DNA from: Streptomyces sp. NRRL WC-3618
GTDB lineage: Bacteria > Actinomycetota > Actinomycetes > Streptomycetales > Streptomycetaceae
Direction of reading: 5' to 3'
NCBI RefSeq assembly: GCF_001280005.1
Contig: NZ_LGDW01000012.1
Span: forward strand, 1-26,537
Length of the DNA: 26,537 bases
Position 1 is the stretch's first letter; every line of letters begins with the position of its first letter. Below, piece by piece: positions 9,221 to 16,212 of the stretch. Below the pieces are notes generated by a model. The model did no database searches and was not told the origin of the DNA. It saw nothing but the letters and a program-made list of their open reading frames with translations. Made by a program: the position numbers and the translations under genes.

Positions 9221-10819
9221 TCAGCCGCGACCCAGCAGCCGCAGCACCGCAGCGGTCAGCTCCTCCTCCGGCTTGGCCGCGGCGCCCTGCGCGCGCCAGG
9301 CGACGAAGCCGTCACTGCGGACCAGGACCGCGCCGTCGGCGCCGATGCCGTACCGCTCGGCCAGCGCGTTGTCCGGGTCGGTGAGCCCGCCGCTGCCGAC
9401 CCGGTACGCCTTGAGCGGCACCCCGTGGCGCTTGACGACGGCGACAGCCGCCGCCTCCCAGGCCTGGCCGCCGGCGGCGGTGACCAGCACCGGCCCGGCG
9501 CCGTACAGGTCGAGCGAGGAGATGGTCTCGCCGCCGCGCTCCAGCGTCACGTGCGGGGCCCTGGTGCCGGCCTCGCCGCTGAGCTGACGGGGCGGCACCG
9601 GCTGGCCCTCGGAATAGCGGTAGCCGAAGACGGTCGTGCTGTAGCTCTCCGCCGGGCTGAGCCCGCCGTCCTCACCGCCGTCCTGGCCGGTACGGTCCTG
9701 CATCATCGACATGGTCTGCTGAAGGGTCATCCAGGCCACCGGCTGCCGCTCGGCCTGGTAGGTGTCGAGCAGCGCCTCCCCCGCGGTCCCGTCGAGCACC
9801 GCGGCCAGCTTCCAGGCCAGGTTGTGCGCGTCCTGGATGCCCAGGCTGGCACCGAACCCGCCGGTGGGCGGGACCAGGTGGGCGGCGTCGCCGACGAGGA
9901 AGACCCGGCCGCGACGGTACTCGCGGGCGACCTGGGCGCCGATGACGAAGCTGAGCCACTTGGCGCCGCCCGCCGGCAGCTGCGGAATGATCCGCACCTT
10001 GAGGTCGGGCAGGCCGATGGCGGCCCGCACGAGCTCGATGGCCTGCTCCTCGGTGACCGTCTCCAGGGTGGTGTCCGGCGGCATCGCCGTGGCGAAGATC
10101 CAGCGCTGGTCACCGTCGTGCGCGAAGAGGATCGTCGAGGGGGCCGGCCGGTCCAGGTAGCAGACCCCGACCGGACGGCCGCGGGCCGCCTCGCTCAGGT
10201 CGGCCTCGAAGAGCACCGAGACCGTGGTGGCGAACTCGCCGGGGCCGTCGAGCTCGACGCCCAGGCCGGAGCGGATCGGGCTGCGACCGCCGTCGGCCGC
10301 GATCAGGTACCGGGCGCGAACGGTGCGCTCGCCGCCGCTCTCCCGGTCCCGCAGGACGGCGGTGACGCCGTCGTCGTCCTGCTCGAAGGAGACGAGCTCC
10401 GTGGCGAAGGCGAGTTCGGTGCCGAGCTCGGTGGCCCGCTCACGCAGCAGGTGCTCCAGCCGGTCCTGGTCGATGGGCGCCCACTCGCAGGGGCTGACCT
10501 CGCCGGTCGGGTCGGGGCTGTCCGTGGGACCGCTGAAGTGGTCCTCGGCGGCCAGGGTCTCCGCCCTGATCATCTGGAGTTTGCTGAAGTCCGTGGCCAG
10601 GCTGGCCTCGGCCCAGATCCGGGACTCCAGCCCCGCCTGCCGGTAGACCTCGACCGTACGGGGGTTGATGCCCCGGGAGCGGGGGTGGCTGAGGGTGTCG
10701 GGGTGCCGCTCTACGACCATGGTGCTGACCCCGTGCGTGGCGAGGAAGACGGCGGTCGACAGGCCGGCGACCGCGCCTCCGACCACCAGCACCTGCACCT
10801 CTGAAGGCGCCTTGCTCAT
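9221..10819 (-). CDS. FAD-dependent aromatic hydroxylase 1 (aklavinone-11-hydroxylase/RdmE type)
   Basis: Group A flavoprotein monooxygenase of 532 residues, predicted to hydroxylate or oxidatively cleave an aromatic polyketide using NAD(P)H and oxygen. The FAD-binding motif reads VLVVGGAVAGLSTAVF near residue 10; the third Gly is Ala, a variation common in the RdmE/DnrF branch. YLIAADGGRSPIR is the DG motif, and GRVFLVGDAAHLVPPTGGFG is the GD motif near residue 300. The C-terminal 130 residues form the usual thioredoxin-like domain. The ATG at 10819 has AGGAG seven bases upstream; an in-frame ATG at 10858 lies inside the upstream gene's end. It follows methyltransferase 1 by 20 bases and shares its transcript. 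Substrate and regiochemistry are unknown. Confidence 0.94.
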   Translation of the reverse strand: MSKAPSEVQVLVVGGAVAGLSTAVFLATHGVSTMVVERHPDTLSHPRSRGINPRTVEVYRQAGLESRIWAEASLATDFSKLQMIRAETLAAEDHFSGPTDSPDPTGEVSPCEWAPIDQDRLEHLLRERATELGTELAFATELVSFEQDDDGVTAVLRDRESGGERTVRARYLIAADGGRSPIRSGLGVELDGPGEFATTVSVLFEADLSEAARGRPVGVCYLDRPAPSTILFAHDGDQRWIFATAMPPDTTLETVTEEQAIELVRAAIGLPDLKVRIIPQLPAGGAKWLSFVIGAQVAREYRRGRVFLVGDAAHLVPPTGGFGASLGIQDAHNLAWKLAAVLDGTAGEALLDTYQAERQPVAWMTLQQTMSMMQDRTGQDGGEDGGLSPAESYSTTVFGYRYSEGQPVPPRQLSGEAGTRAPHVTLERGGETISSLDLYGAGPVLVTAAGGQAWEAAAVAVVKRHGVPLKAYRVGSGGLTDPDNALAERYGIGADGAVLVRSDGFVAWRAQGAAAKPEEELTAAVLRLLGRG

Positions 10820-10839
10820 GGGAGACTCCTCTCTCTTGT

Positions 10840-11853
10840 TCAGGCCTTCTTGCGGCACACGACGAGCGTGTCGTACTCACTGAGGGTGGAGACCTCGACG
10901 GAGGCGAAGCCGACCTGCTTGGCGACCGCCACGGCCTCGGACGTGGGGTACTCCTCGCCGCCGTCCGTGACGAGCAGCATGTCGAGGCTGATCACCAGGT
11001 TCTCGATGTGCGTGGACTCGTCCTCGAGCATCCGGTCGTACATGAGGAGGGTCCCGCCGGGGTTGACGGCGTCGTAGGCCTTCGCGATGAGCGCGGCCCG
11101 CTGTTCCTTGTCCCAGTCGTGCAGGACGTGGCCGAGGACGACCACGTCGGCGTGGGGCAGCGGGTCGTTGAAGAAGCTGCCGCCGTGGAAGGTGATCTGC
11201 CCGGTCAGCCCGTCCTCGGCGACCCGCTCGTCGAACAGCGGCTCCATGGGCGGCAGGTCGAAGACGTTGCCGGTGAGGTGCGGGTGGTGCTTGACGATGA
11301 TGGAGCACAGGTTGCCCCGGGCGCCGCCGACGTCGAGCACGGAGGTGTGCCCCGACCAGTCGTACTTCTGGGCGAGTTCGGGCCCGACGACATGGGTGAG
11401 CGCGTCCATCATTCCGACGAACTGCCGGAGGATGTGCTGGTTCTGGGTGACCGTCTCGAAGTCGCTGCCGGACTGGGGCTTTCCGGTGCGCAGCCCCTCC
11501 GAGAGCCGGCCCCAGGCGGGGTAGAGGTTCCTGTTGGACCGCTCCAGGAAGCCGCCGACGTAGCTCTTCGTGCCGTGCACCAGGTAGGTGTCCGCGCCGG
11601 TGCTGTTGCGGTAGGTCCCGTTCTCGCGCTCCAGCAGGCCGAGGGCGGTGAGCAGGCTCAGGAAGTCCGACAGACCACGCCCGTGCAGCTCCAGAGCGGC
11701 CCTGATCTCCTCCTCCGTGGCCGGGCCCTTCTCGTGGAGCACCGTGAACAGGCGCAGCTCGACGGCGGTCAGCAGCGCCTTGGCGTCGCAGAACATGTTG
11801 CCGAGCCGGATGATCCCGGCAGGAGTGCTGACGTCGGGAATGGTTTGCGTCAT
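10840..11853 (-). CDS. SAM-dependent O-methyltransferase 1 (TcmN/DnrK type)
   Basis: Plant-type O-methyltransferase of 337 residues. The N-terminal winged-helix dimerisation domain (about 1-110) includes VELRLFTVLHEKGPATEEEI. The Rossmann domain has SAM motif I as VLDVGGARGNL, the acidic NVFDLPPMEPLF segment, and GHVLHDWDKEQ with the candidate catalytic His. It probably methylates a phenolic oxygen of the polyketide. The ATG at 11853 is preceded by GGAAGGAG nine bases upstream. It is the first gene of a leftward pair with FAD monooxygenase 1. The metK cassette could supply its cofactor. Some relatives work on carboxylates or act as hydroxylases, so the exact reaction is uncertain. Confidence 0.94.
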   Translation of the reverse strand: MTQTIPDVSTPAGIIRLGNMFCDAKALLTAVELRLFTVLHEKGPATEEEIRAALELHGRGLSDFLSLLTALGLLERENGTYRNSTGADTYLVHGTKSYVGGFLERSNRNLYPAWGRLSEGLRTGKPQSGSDFETVTQNQHILRQFVGMMDALTHVVGPELAQKYDWSGHTSVLDVGGARGNLCSIIVKHHPHLTGNVFDLPPMEPLFDERVAEDGLTGQITFHGGSFFNDPLPHADVVVLGHVLHDWDKEQRAALIAKAYDAVNPGGTLLMYDRMLEDESTHIENLVISLDMLLVTDGGEEYPTSEAVAVAKQVGFASVEVSTLSEYDTLVVCRKKA

Positions 11854-12083
11854 GCGCTTGTGCTCCTTCCAACGCCTGCCGTGGCCGAGTGCCACGCGGC
11901 CGACGGACCGTCGCACGGCCGAGTCGAGAGGCCCTCGAACGAAGCCGGGGCCGCCTCGCGGGACGGCCGACGGGACGGGTGGCGGGCCCCTTGTCTCGTA
12001 CCTCCCCTCCACCGCGTCTTGAGGCGGCGCAGCTATTCATCTCGCGTCTGTCCGAGCGACCGGAGCGTCAAGAGGGGACATGC
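11854..12083. promoter_or_regulatory. Divergent promoter region between the two methyltransferase/monooxygenase pairs
   Basis: These 230 bases separate the leftward methyltransferase 1 from the rightward FAD monooxygenase 2 and must contain both promoters. A short hairpin (CGTGGC at 11880-11885 with GCCACG at 11891-11896) lies 26 bases before methyltransferase 1. No clear -10/-35 pair was found. Open frames cross this region but none resembles a protein. Confidence 0.5.
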
Positions 12084-13694
12084 ATGTATGACGTGAGGAT
12101 TCCAGTGCTGATCATCGGTGGGGGGCCCGTAGGGCTGGCCACCGCCCTTTTCAGCGGACGGCGCGGTGTGCGCACGATGCTGTTGGAGAAGCGTGACAGC
12201 ACCTCCACCCTGCCGCGCGCACCCGGCCTGCAGGCCCGCACGATGGAACTGTTCCGGGCGGCGGGTCTCGGCCCGGACATCCGAGCTCTGGAGATGGGCG
12301 ACTCGCACGCCTACTTCGAGGGCGGCATCATCAAGGTGCACACCTTCGCCGACATCGACAACGCCGAGCTCCTCGAGTCCCCTTCGCTGGACGGGCCGAC
12401 GGTCAGCCCCGAGCGCGTCATGGGCTGCGGACAGGACCGTTACGAGAAGGTCCTGGTCGCCAAGGCGCGGGAGGCCGGCACCGACATCCGGTTCGGTACC
12501 CGCCTGATCTCCTTCGAGCAGGACGCGGACGGCGTCACCGCCGTCGCGGAGGAGGACGGCGGCAAGCGGTTCACCATCCGCGCCGACTACATGGTGGGTG
12601 CGGACGGCGCCGGCAGCCTCACCCGCGAGGCGCTCGGTGTGCCCCGTAACGGCCGCGGCACCGTCTTCAACGCCCTCAGCATCTACTTCCGGGCGCCCGA
12701 GCTCGAAGTGCTGCTGAAGGACCGTAAGTTCATCCTCTGCTACGCCAGTGCCAGCGGCACGCTGATGGGTCTGTCCCGGCTGCACGGCTGTGACCCCTGG
12801 CTGGCGGCGCCCATCTACTTCCCGGAGAAGGGAGAGAAGCCGGAGGACTACACCGACGAGCGCTGCATCGACATCGTGCGCAAGTCGGCCGGCAAGGACA
12901 TCGACGTGGAGATCATGGACAAGGTGCCGTGGCGGGGCGCCCAGCTGGTCTCCGACACCTTCCGTGTGGGACGGGTGTTCCTGGCCGGTGACGCCGCCCA
13001 CGTGCACCCGCCGGCCGGTGGGTTCGGTGCCAACACCGGTATCCACGACGCCCACAACCTGTCCTGGAAGCTGGCCGCGGTACTGGACGGCTGGGGCACC
13101 GACGCCCTGCTCGACACCTACGACGCCGAGCGCCGCCCCCTGGGCAAGGCCATGTCCGAGCAGGCGCTGGTCCGTAACCGGATCCGGCACGGCTACGCCA
13201 CCGACCAGGACAAGGCCGACTTCGTCGACGACGTCGTCATCACGCTCGGGTACCGCTACCGCTCCTCGTCGGTGGTCGCGCCGGCGGGCGCCAAGGTGCT
13301 CTCCCCCGACCTCGAGCTCACCGGCGAGCCGGGTACCCGCGCTCCCCATCTGTGGCTGCGCCGGGGCGAGGAGACGATCTCCACGATCGACCTGTTCTGG
13401 GACTCGTACGTGCTGCTCACCGGCCCCGACGGCGGCCACTGGGCGGAGGCGGCGACGAAGGTCGCGGAGAAGCTCGGGGTCCCGCTGCGCACCCATGTCA
13501 TCGGCGCGGGCGCGGAACTGCGGCCCACGGACCGTGAGTTCACCGACGTCTACGGGGTGGGCCCGGCGGGCGCGGTGCTGGTGCGCCCGGACGCCTTCGT
13601 GGGCTGGCGTTCGGCGGAGTCCTCGGACGACCCGACGGCGGTGCTGTCCGATGCGATCGCCCGCGTGGCCGGCCATGTGCCGGCCACGGTCTGA
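12084..13694 (+). CDS. FAD-dependent aromatic polyketide monooxygenase 2
   Basis: Group A flavoprotein monooxygenase of 536 residues. It keeps all family motifs: VLIIGGGPVGLATALF (FAD ADP-binding, residue 9 on), YMVGADGAGSLTREALGV (DG motif), and GRVFLAGDAAHVHPPAGGFG (GD motif near residue 300), followed by GIHDAHNLSWKLAAVL. The C-terminal thioredoxin-like domain is present. The ATG at 12084 (MYDVRIPV) is chosen because AGAGGGG lies upstream; the overlapping ATGs at 12080 and 12088 are in other frames. It precedes methyltransferase 2 by 13 bases. Relatives perform ring hydroxylation or Baeyer-Villiger-type cleavage, the latter for instance in xanthone formation; the sequence does not decide between them. 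Confidence 0.95.
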   Translation: MYDVRIPVLIIGGGPVGLATALFSGRRGVRTMLLEKRDSTSTLPRAPGLQARTMELFRAAGLGPDIRALEMGDSHAYFEGGIIKVHTFADIDNAELLESPSLDGPTVSPERVMGCGQDRYEKVLVAKAREAGTDIRFGTRLISFEQDADGVTAVAEEDGGKRFTIRADYMVGADGAGSLTREALGVPRNGRGTVFNALSIYFRAPELEVLLKDRKFILCYASASGTLMGLSRLHGCDPWLAAPIYFPEKGEKPEDYTDERCIDIVRKSAGKDIDVEIMDKVPWRGAQLVSDTFRVGRVFLAGDAAHVHPPAGGFGANTGIHDAHNLSWKLAAVLDGWGTDALLDTYDAERRPLGKAMSEQALVRNRIRHGYATDQDKADFVDDVVITLGYRYRSSSVVAPAGAKVLSPDLELTGEPGTRAPHLWLRRGEETISTIDLFWDSYVLLTGPDGGHWAEAATKVAEKLGVPLRTHVIGAGAELRPTDREFTDVYGVGPAGAVLVRPDAFVGWRSAESSDDPTAVLSDAIARVAGHVPATV

Positions 13695-13707
13695 GAGGAC
13701 CGACGAG

Positions 13708-14733
13708 ATGACGGACACCGACACCGCCGCCGGACCGGCGGCCGTGCTGGGCCAGGCCATGGCGTTCCAGTCGGCGAAGCTCGTGCTGACCGGGATGGAG
13801 CTGGGCCTGTTCGAGGCGCTGGCCAAGGAGCCGGGCGACGAGGAGGAGCTGCGCAGGCGGCTCGGCCTGCACCCCCGGGGCACCGGGCACTTTCTGGCGG
13901 CCCTGGCCGAGCTGGGTTTCCTGGAGCGCGGGGAATCCGGCCGGTACCGCAACTCGGACATCACCGGGCAGTGCCTGGTGCCGGGTGCCGAGGGCTATCT
14001 GGGCGGCTTCCTGCGCGCCGCCGACCAGGTGATGTACCCGGCCTGGGGCCGGCTCTCCGAGGCGCTGCGCACCGGGGCGCCGCAGGCCGCCACGTACAGC
14101 GGCGAGGACATGTTCGGGGAGCTGTACGACAGTGAGGAGAAGAAGGACGGGCTCGTCGGTATGGCCGAGGACGCCAGCCGTCCGCTCATCCCCGCGCTGA
14201 CGGAGGGCTTCGACTGGGCGGCTCACCACTCGGTGCTGGAGCTCGGCGGCTGCCGGGGCAACGTGCTGGCCGGTCTGGCGCGGGCCCATCCGCACCTGGA
14301 CACCTGTGTGTTCGACCTGCCGCAGCTGGAGCCCGACTTCGCCGCGCACATGGCGTCGATCGGGATGACCGGCAAAGTCCGGTTCCAGGGCGGGGACTTC
14401 TTCGCGGGTGCCCTGCCCCAGGCCGATGTCCTGATGATCGGCCACGCGCTGATCGACTGGAACGACGAGCAGCGCCAGCAGCTGGTCCGCAACGCCTTCG
14501 CGGCGGTGCGGCCGGGCGGGGCGTTCCTGGTGTGGGACCCGGTCATCGTGGACGGTGAGGACAGCTATCTGCGGAACCTGGTCCGCAGCCTCAACCTCCA
14601 GCTGATGACGCCGCACGGCACCGGGTACGACCTCGCCCAGTGCGCCGAGTGGATGCGCGAGGCGGGCTTCGCCTCGGTCAGCCACACCTCACTGGGTCAC
14701 GACGTCACCCTGGTCATCGCCAGGAAGGAGTGA
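13708..14733 (+). CDS. O-methyltransferase-fold protein 2 with altered catalytic His
   Basis: Paralogue of methyltransferase 1, 341 residues, same two-domain plan. The N-terminal helix-rich dimerisation domain contains SAKLVLTGMELGLFEALA. SAM motif I is VLELGGCRGNVL, and the acidic TCVFDLPQLEPDF follows. Where the family has HDW with a general-base His, this protein reads GHALIDWNDEQ, with Ile249. SAM binding therefore looks retained while classical base catalysis may be lost. In this family DnrK-like enzymes can work by proximity, and RdmB uses the fold for hydroxylation. The ATG at 13708 follows GAGAGG. It is the second gene of the rightward pair with FAD monooxygenase 2, and a hairpin follows its stop. 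The real reaction is unknown. Confidence 0.9.
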   Translation: MTDTDTAAGPAAVLGQAMAFQSAKLVLTGMELGLFEALAKEPGDEEELRRRLGLHPRGTGHFLAALAELGFLERGESGRYRNSDITGQCLVPGAEGYLGGFLRAADQVMYPAWGRLSEALRTGAPQAATYSGEDMFGELYDSEEKKDGLVGMAEDASRPLIPALTEGFDWAAHHSVLELGGCRGNVLAGLARAHPHLDTCVFDLPQLEPDFAAHMASIGMTGKVRFQGGDFFAGALPQADVLMIGHALIDWNDEQRQQLVRNAFAAVRPGGAFLVWDPVIVDGEDSYLRNLVRSLNLQLMTPHGTGYDLAQCAEWMREAGFASVSHTSLGHDVTLVIARKE

Positions 14734-14804
14734 CCCACGGCCTCGCGTTCCCCGTCCCGGGCACCACCCGGAACAACCGGGGGGCGCCGGCCCGCACCCC
14801 GGCC

Positions 14805-14842
14805 CCGGTGGCCCGCGTCGCTTCGGCGTCGCGGGCCACCGG
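14805..14842. terminator. Bidirectional hairpin between convergent genes
   Basis: A perfect 13-bp stem (14805-14817 with 14830-14842) around a TTCG-containing loop lies between the stop of methyltransferase 2 and the stop of the MarR gene. It probably terminates both converging transcripts, although neither side has a T-tract. Confidence 0.8.
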
Positions 14843-14872
14843 CGTCTGTGGCGGTCGTACGGTCCGTGGCAC

Positions 14873-15349
14873 TCAGCCACGGATCCGGGACACGTGTTTC
14901 TCCTGGACCTCGCGGCTGCCCCGGACGAAGTCCAGCAGCAGCCGCAGCTCCACCGCCGAATAGCGCTGGAGCCCTTCTATGGCCTCCTCGGCGAGCGGCC
15001 GGTAGATCTCCTCGGCGGCCTTCCGGGTGCGGTCGCTGGGCCGCACGACGGACCTGCGCCGGTCGTCCGGGTGCGGTTCCCGGGTCAGATAGCCGAGCTT
15101 GTCCAGCCGGTCCAGCATGGCCGTGACGCTGCCGGTGGTGAGTCCGAGCGCCGTCCCCAGTTCCCCGGGGGTGGCGCTGTCCCGCTGGAGCAGTACGTCC
15201 AGACAGCGCAGGTCGGTCTGATTGACGCCCAGTCGGGCGGCCGCTGCCGCGTCGACCGCCTCCACCGCGCCCTGGAGGGCGCGGATCTCACCGGCGAGTT
15301 CCCAGCACAGCGCCTCATTGCTCGGGCCGCCCGCAGCTTCACTTGACAT
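14873..15349 (-). CDS. MarR-family transcriptional regulator
   Basis: Winged-helix regulator of 158 residues. The recognition helix region is ATPGELGTALGLTTGSVTAM near residue 60, and the wing holds the family DxR-type sequence PHPDDRRR near residue 90. Flanking N- and C-terminal helices would form the dimer interface. The ATG at 15349 lies inside a palindrome (15342-15354), and only a weak GAAGG precedes it at 13 bases, so the message may have a very short leader. It is divergent from the hypothetical gene and antiporter. MarR proteins normally repress themselves and a neighbouring export gene until a phenolic ligand binds; the pathway product is a reasonable ligand candidate, by inference. 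Confidence 0.95.
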   Translation of the reverse strand: MSSEAAGGPSNEALCWELAGEIRALQGAVEAVDAAAAARLGVNQTDLRCLDVLLQRDSATPGELGTALGLTTGSVTAMLDRLDKLGYLTREPHPDDRRRSVVRPSDRTRKAAEEIYRPLAEEAIEGLQRYSAVELRLLLDFVRGSREVQEKHVSRIRG

Positions 15350-15399
15350 TCAAGTATCTCGACCTTCAAGATAGAGGTACACCTTGAAAGTCAAGATAG
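15342..15399. promoter_or_regulatory. Probable MarR operator array
   Basis: Two identical-type palindromes, CTTGA-CAT-TCAAG at 15342-15354 and CTTGA-AAG-TCAAG at 15383-15395, have centres 41 bases apart, about four helical turns. Half-site copies of TCAAG also occur at 15366-15370, and TCAAGATAG is repeated at 15366 and 15391. The first palindrome contains the regulator's start codon. The array is AT-richer than its surroundings and lies between divergent genes. TTGACT at 15400-15405 is a possible -35 for the rightward gene, without a good -10. Confidence 0.8.
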
Positions 15400-15471
15400 T
15401 TGACTCCCAAGGAAAATCAAGCCGTAGAAGTAATCGGGAATGTTGCCCGGGTTCCAGAGAGGAACACTGTG

Positions 15472-16014
15472 ATGAACACCCCGCAGGACAAGGAACAGCA
15501 CAACACCGAGCCGGAGCCGACGCCGAGCGAGCAGACGGTCACAGACGGGGACACCGTCCGCGTGGAGGTCTTCTACACGACGGAGAAGAAGCTCGGCCAC
15601 TGGACCGAGGCCCGCAGGATCGAGGTCCGCGCACGGCAGTCCTCGCTCCAGCTCGACCTGCGTTCCCACCGGATCCCCGAGGGCGAGATCGTGGTGCACC
15701 TGCACGCCGAGCGCTCCACGGTCAAACTGCTGGTCCCGGACGAGGCCGTCGTCGACGAGACGGAACTGGAGCTGCCCGACCGCTCCAAGGTCAAGGACGC
15801 CCAGCGGCACGCACCGGCCGACGGACGGCGCATCCGGCTCACCGGGCGACTGCAGCACAGCGAGATCCGGATCACCCGTGGCGGCATGGCGAACCTCACC
15901 ACCATGTTCACCCGCGAGTTCGTCGAGGAGGCCCAGCGGGCGCACCGCGACGGCGACCACCCCGCGCTCCCCGACCCGTCCCTTCCGGGCCCCCGGCCCA
16001 AGGACATCGCCTGA
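15472..16014 (+). CDS. Hypothetical protein with LiaF-like/toastrack-type beta repeats
   Basis: Protein of 180 residues without a signal peptide or membrane segment. After a polar 25-residue N-terminus it has alternating beta-like stretches: HWTEARRIEVRARQSSLQLD, GEIVVHLHAERSTVKLLVPD, and RLTGRLQHSEIRITRGG. This rhythm resembles the C-terminal beta-helix of LiaF/DUF1707-type envelope-stress proteins, but no DUF1707 head or membrane anchor is present. Confidence in that resemblance is low. The ATG at 15472 follows GAGAGGAA. It is the first gene divergent from the MarR regulator, and the operator array lies directly upstream. It could be MarR-controlled and have a role in resistance or sensing; the function is not known. 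Confidence 0.75.
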   Translation: MNTPQDKEQHNTEPEPTPSEQTVTDGDTVRVEVFYTTEKKLGHWTEARRIEVRARQSSLQLDLRSHRIPEGEIVVHLHAERSTVKLLVPDEAVVDETELELPDRSKVKDAQRHAPADGRRIRLTGRLQHSEIRITRGGMANLTTMFTREFVEEAQRAHRDGDHPALPDPSLPGPRPKDIA

Positions 16015-16037
16015 CGTTTTTCGACGATGCCTTGAGG

Positions 16038-16105
16038 GGCTCCCCTTACCTTCGCGGCCTGCCCGCCGTTCTCCGGCGGGCAGGCCACAAGACCAAAGGG
16101 GAGCC
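16038..16105 (+). promoter_or_regulatory. Nested hairpin covering a ribosome binding site upstream of the antiporter
   Basis: A perfect 13-bp inner stem (16056-16068 with 16074-16086, loop TTCTC) is enclosed by a perfect 10-bp outer stem, GGCTCCCCTT at 16038-16047 with AAGGGGAGCC at 16096-16105. The right arm of the outer stem is the ribosome binding site of the small reading frame starting at 16111. Folding would hide that site, while opening would expose it. It could also act as a terminator for the preceding gene, but no T-tract follows. The design suggests a sensor-type leader for the antiporter. Confidence 0.7.
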
Positions 16106-16110
16106 ACGCA

Positions 16111-16212
16111 ATGACCCAGGACCACACTGAAGCGCCGTTCACCGGCCCCGCGCTGACGCCGGGGAACGCCCCGGTCCCCGCCGACGGGGAAGGGGCCACT
16201 CGATGGAGCTGA
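16111..16212 (+). CDS. Small 33-residue reading frame overlapping the antiporter start
   Basis: ATG at 16111 is preceded by AAAGGGGAG at nine bases, a very strong ribosome binding site. The frame reads MTQDHTEAPFTGPALTP and ends with GATRWS before TGA at 16210-16212. It overlaps the antiporter start codon (16203) in another frame. The product is polar and Pro/Gly-rich with no recognisable family. The most economical reading is a leader peptide coupling antiporter translation to the hairpin above. Its codon choice is G/C-rich at third positions, as in real genes here. Expression is unproven. Confidence 0.5.
   Translation: MTQDHTEAPFTGPALTPGNAPVPADGEGATRWS

Noticed and set aside
8813..10804. 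Long plus-strand open frame across the ferredoxin end, two terminators and monooxygenase 1
   Set aside because: It crosses two strong terminators and is antisense to a clear FAD monooxygenase; composition is not protein-like.
11889..12083. Extended N-terminus for monooxygenase 2 from an upstream in-frame start
   Set aside because: The added 65 residues are Arg/Pro-rich and unlike the family, whose FAD motif starts within ten residues of the chosen Met.
12033..13964. Minus-strand open frame opposite monooxygenase 2
   Set aside because: It is a shadow of the flavoprotein gene, with no ribosome site or family motifs.
15343..15371. Consensus-like promoter using TTGACA at 15343
   Set aside because: The match is part of the CTTGA palindrome and no -10 element is found at usable spacing.
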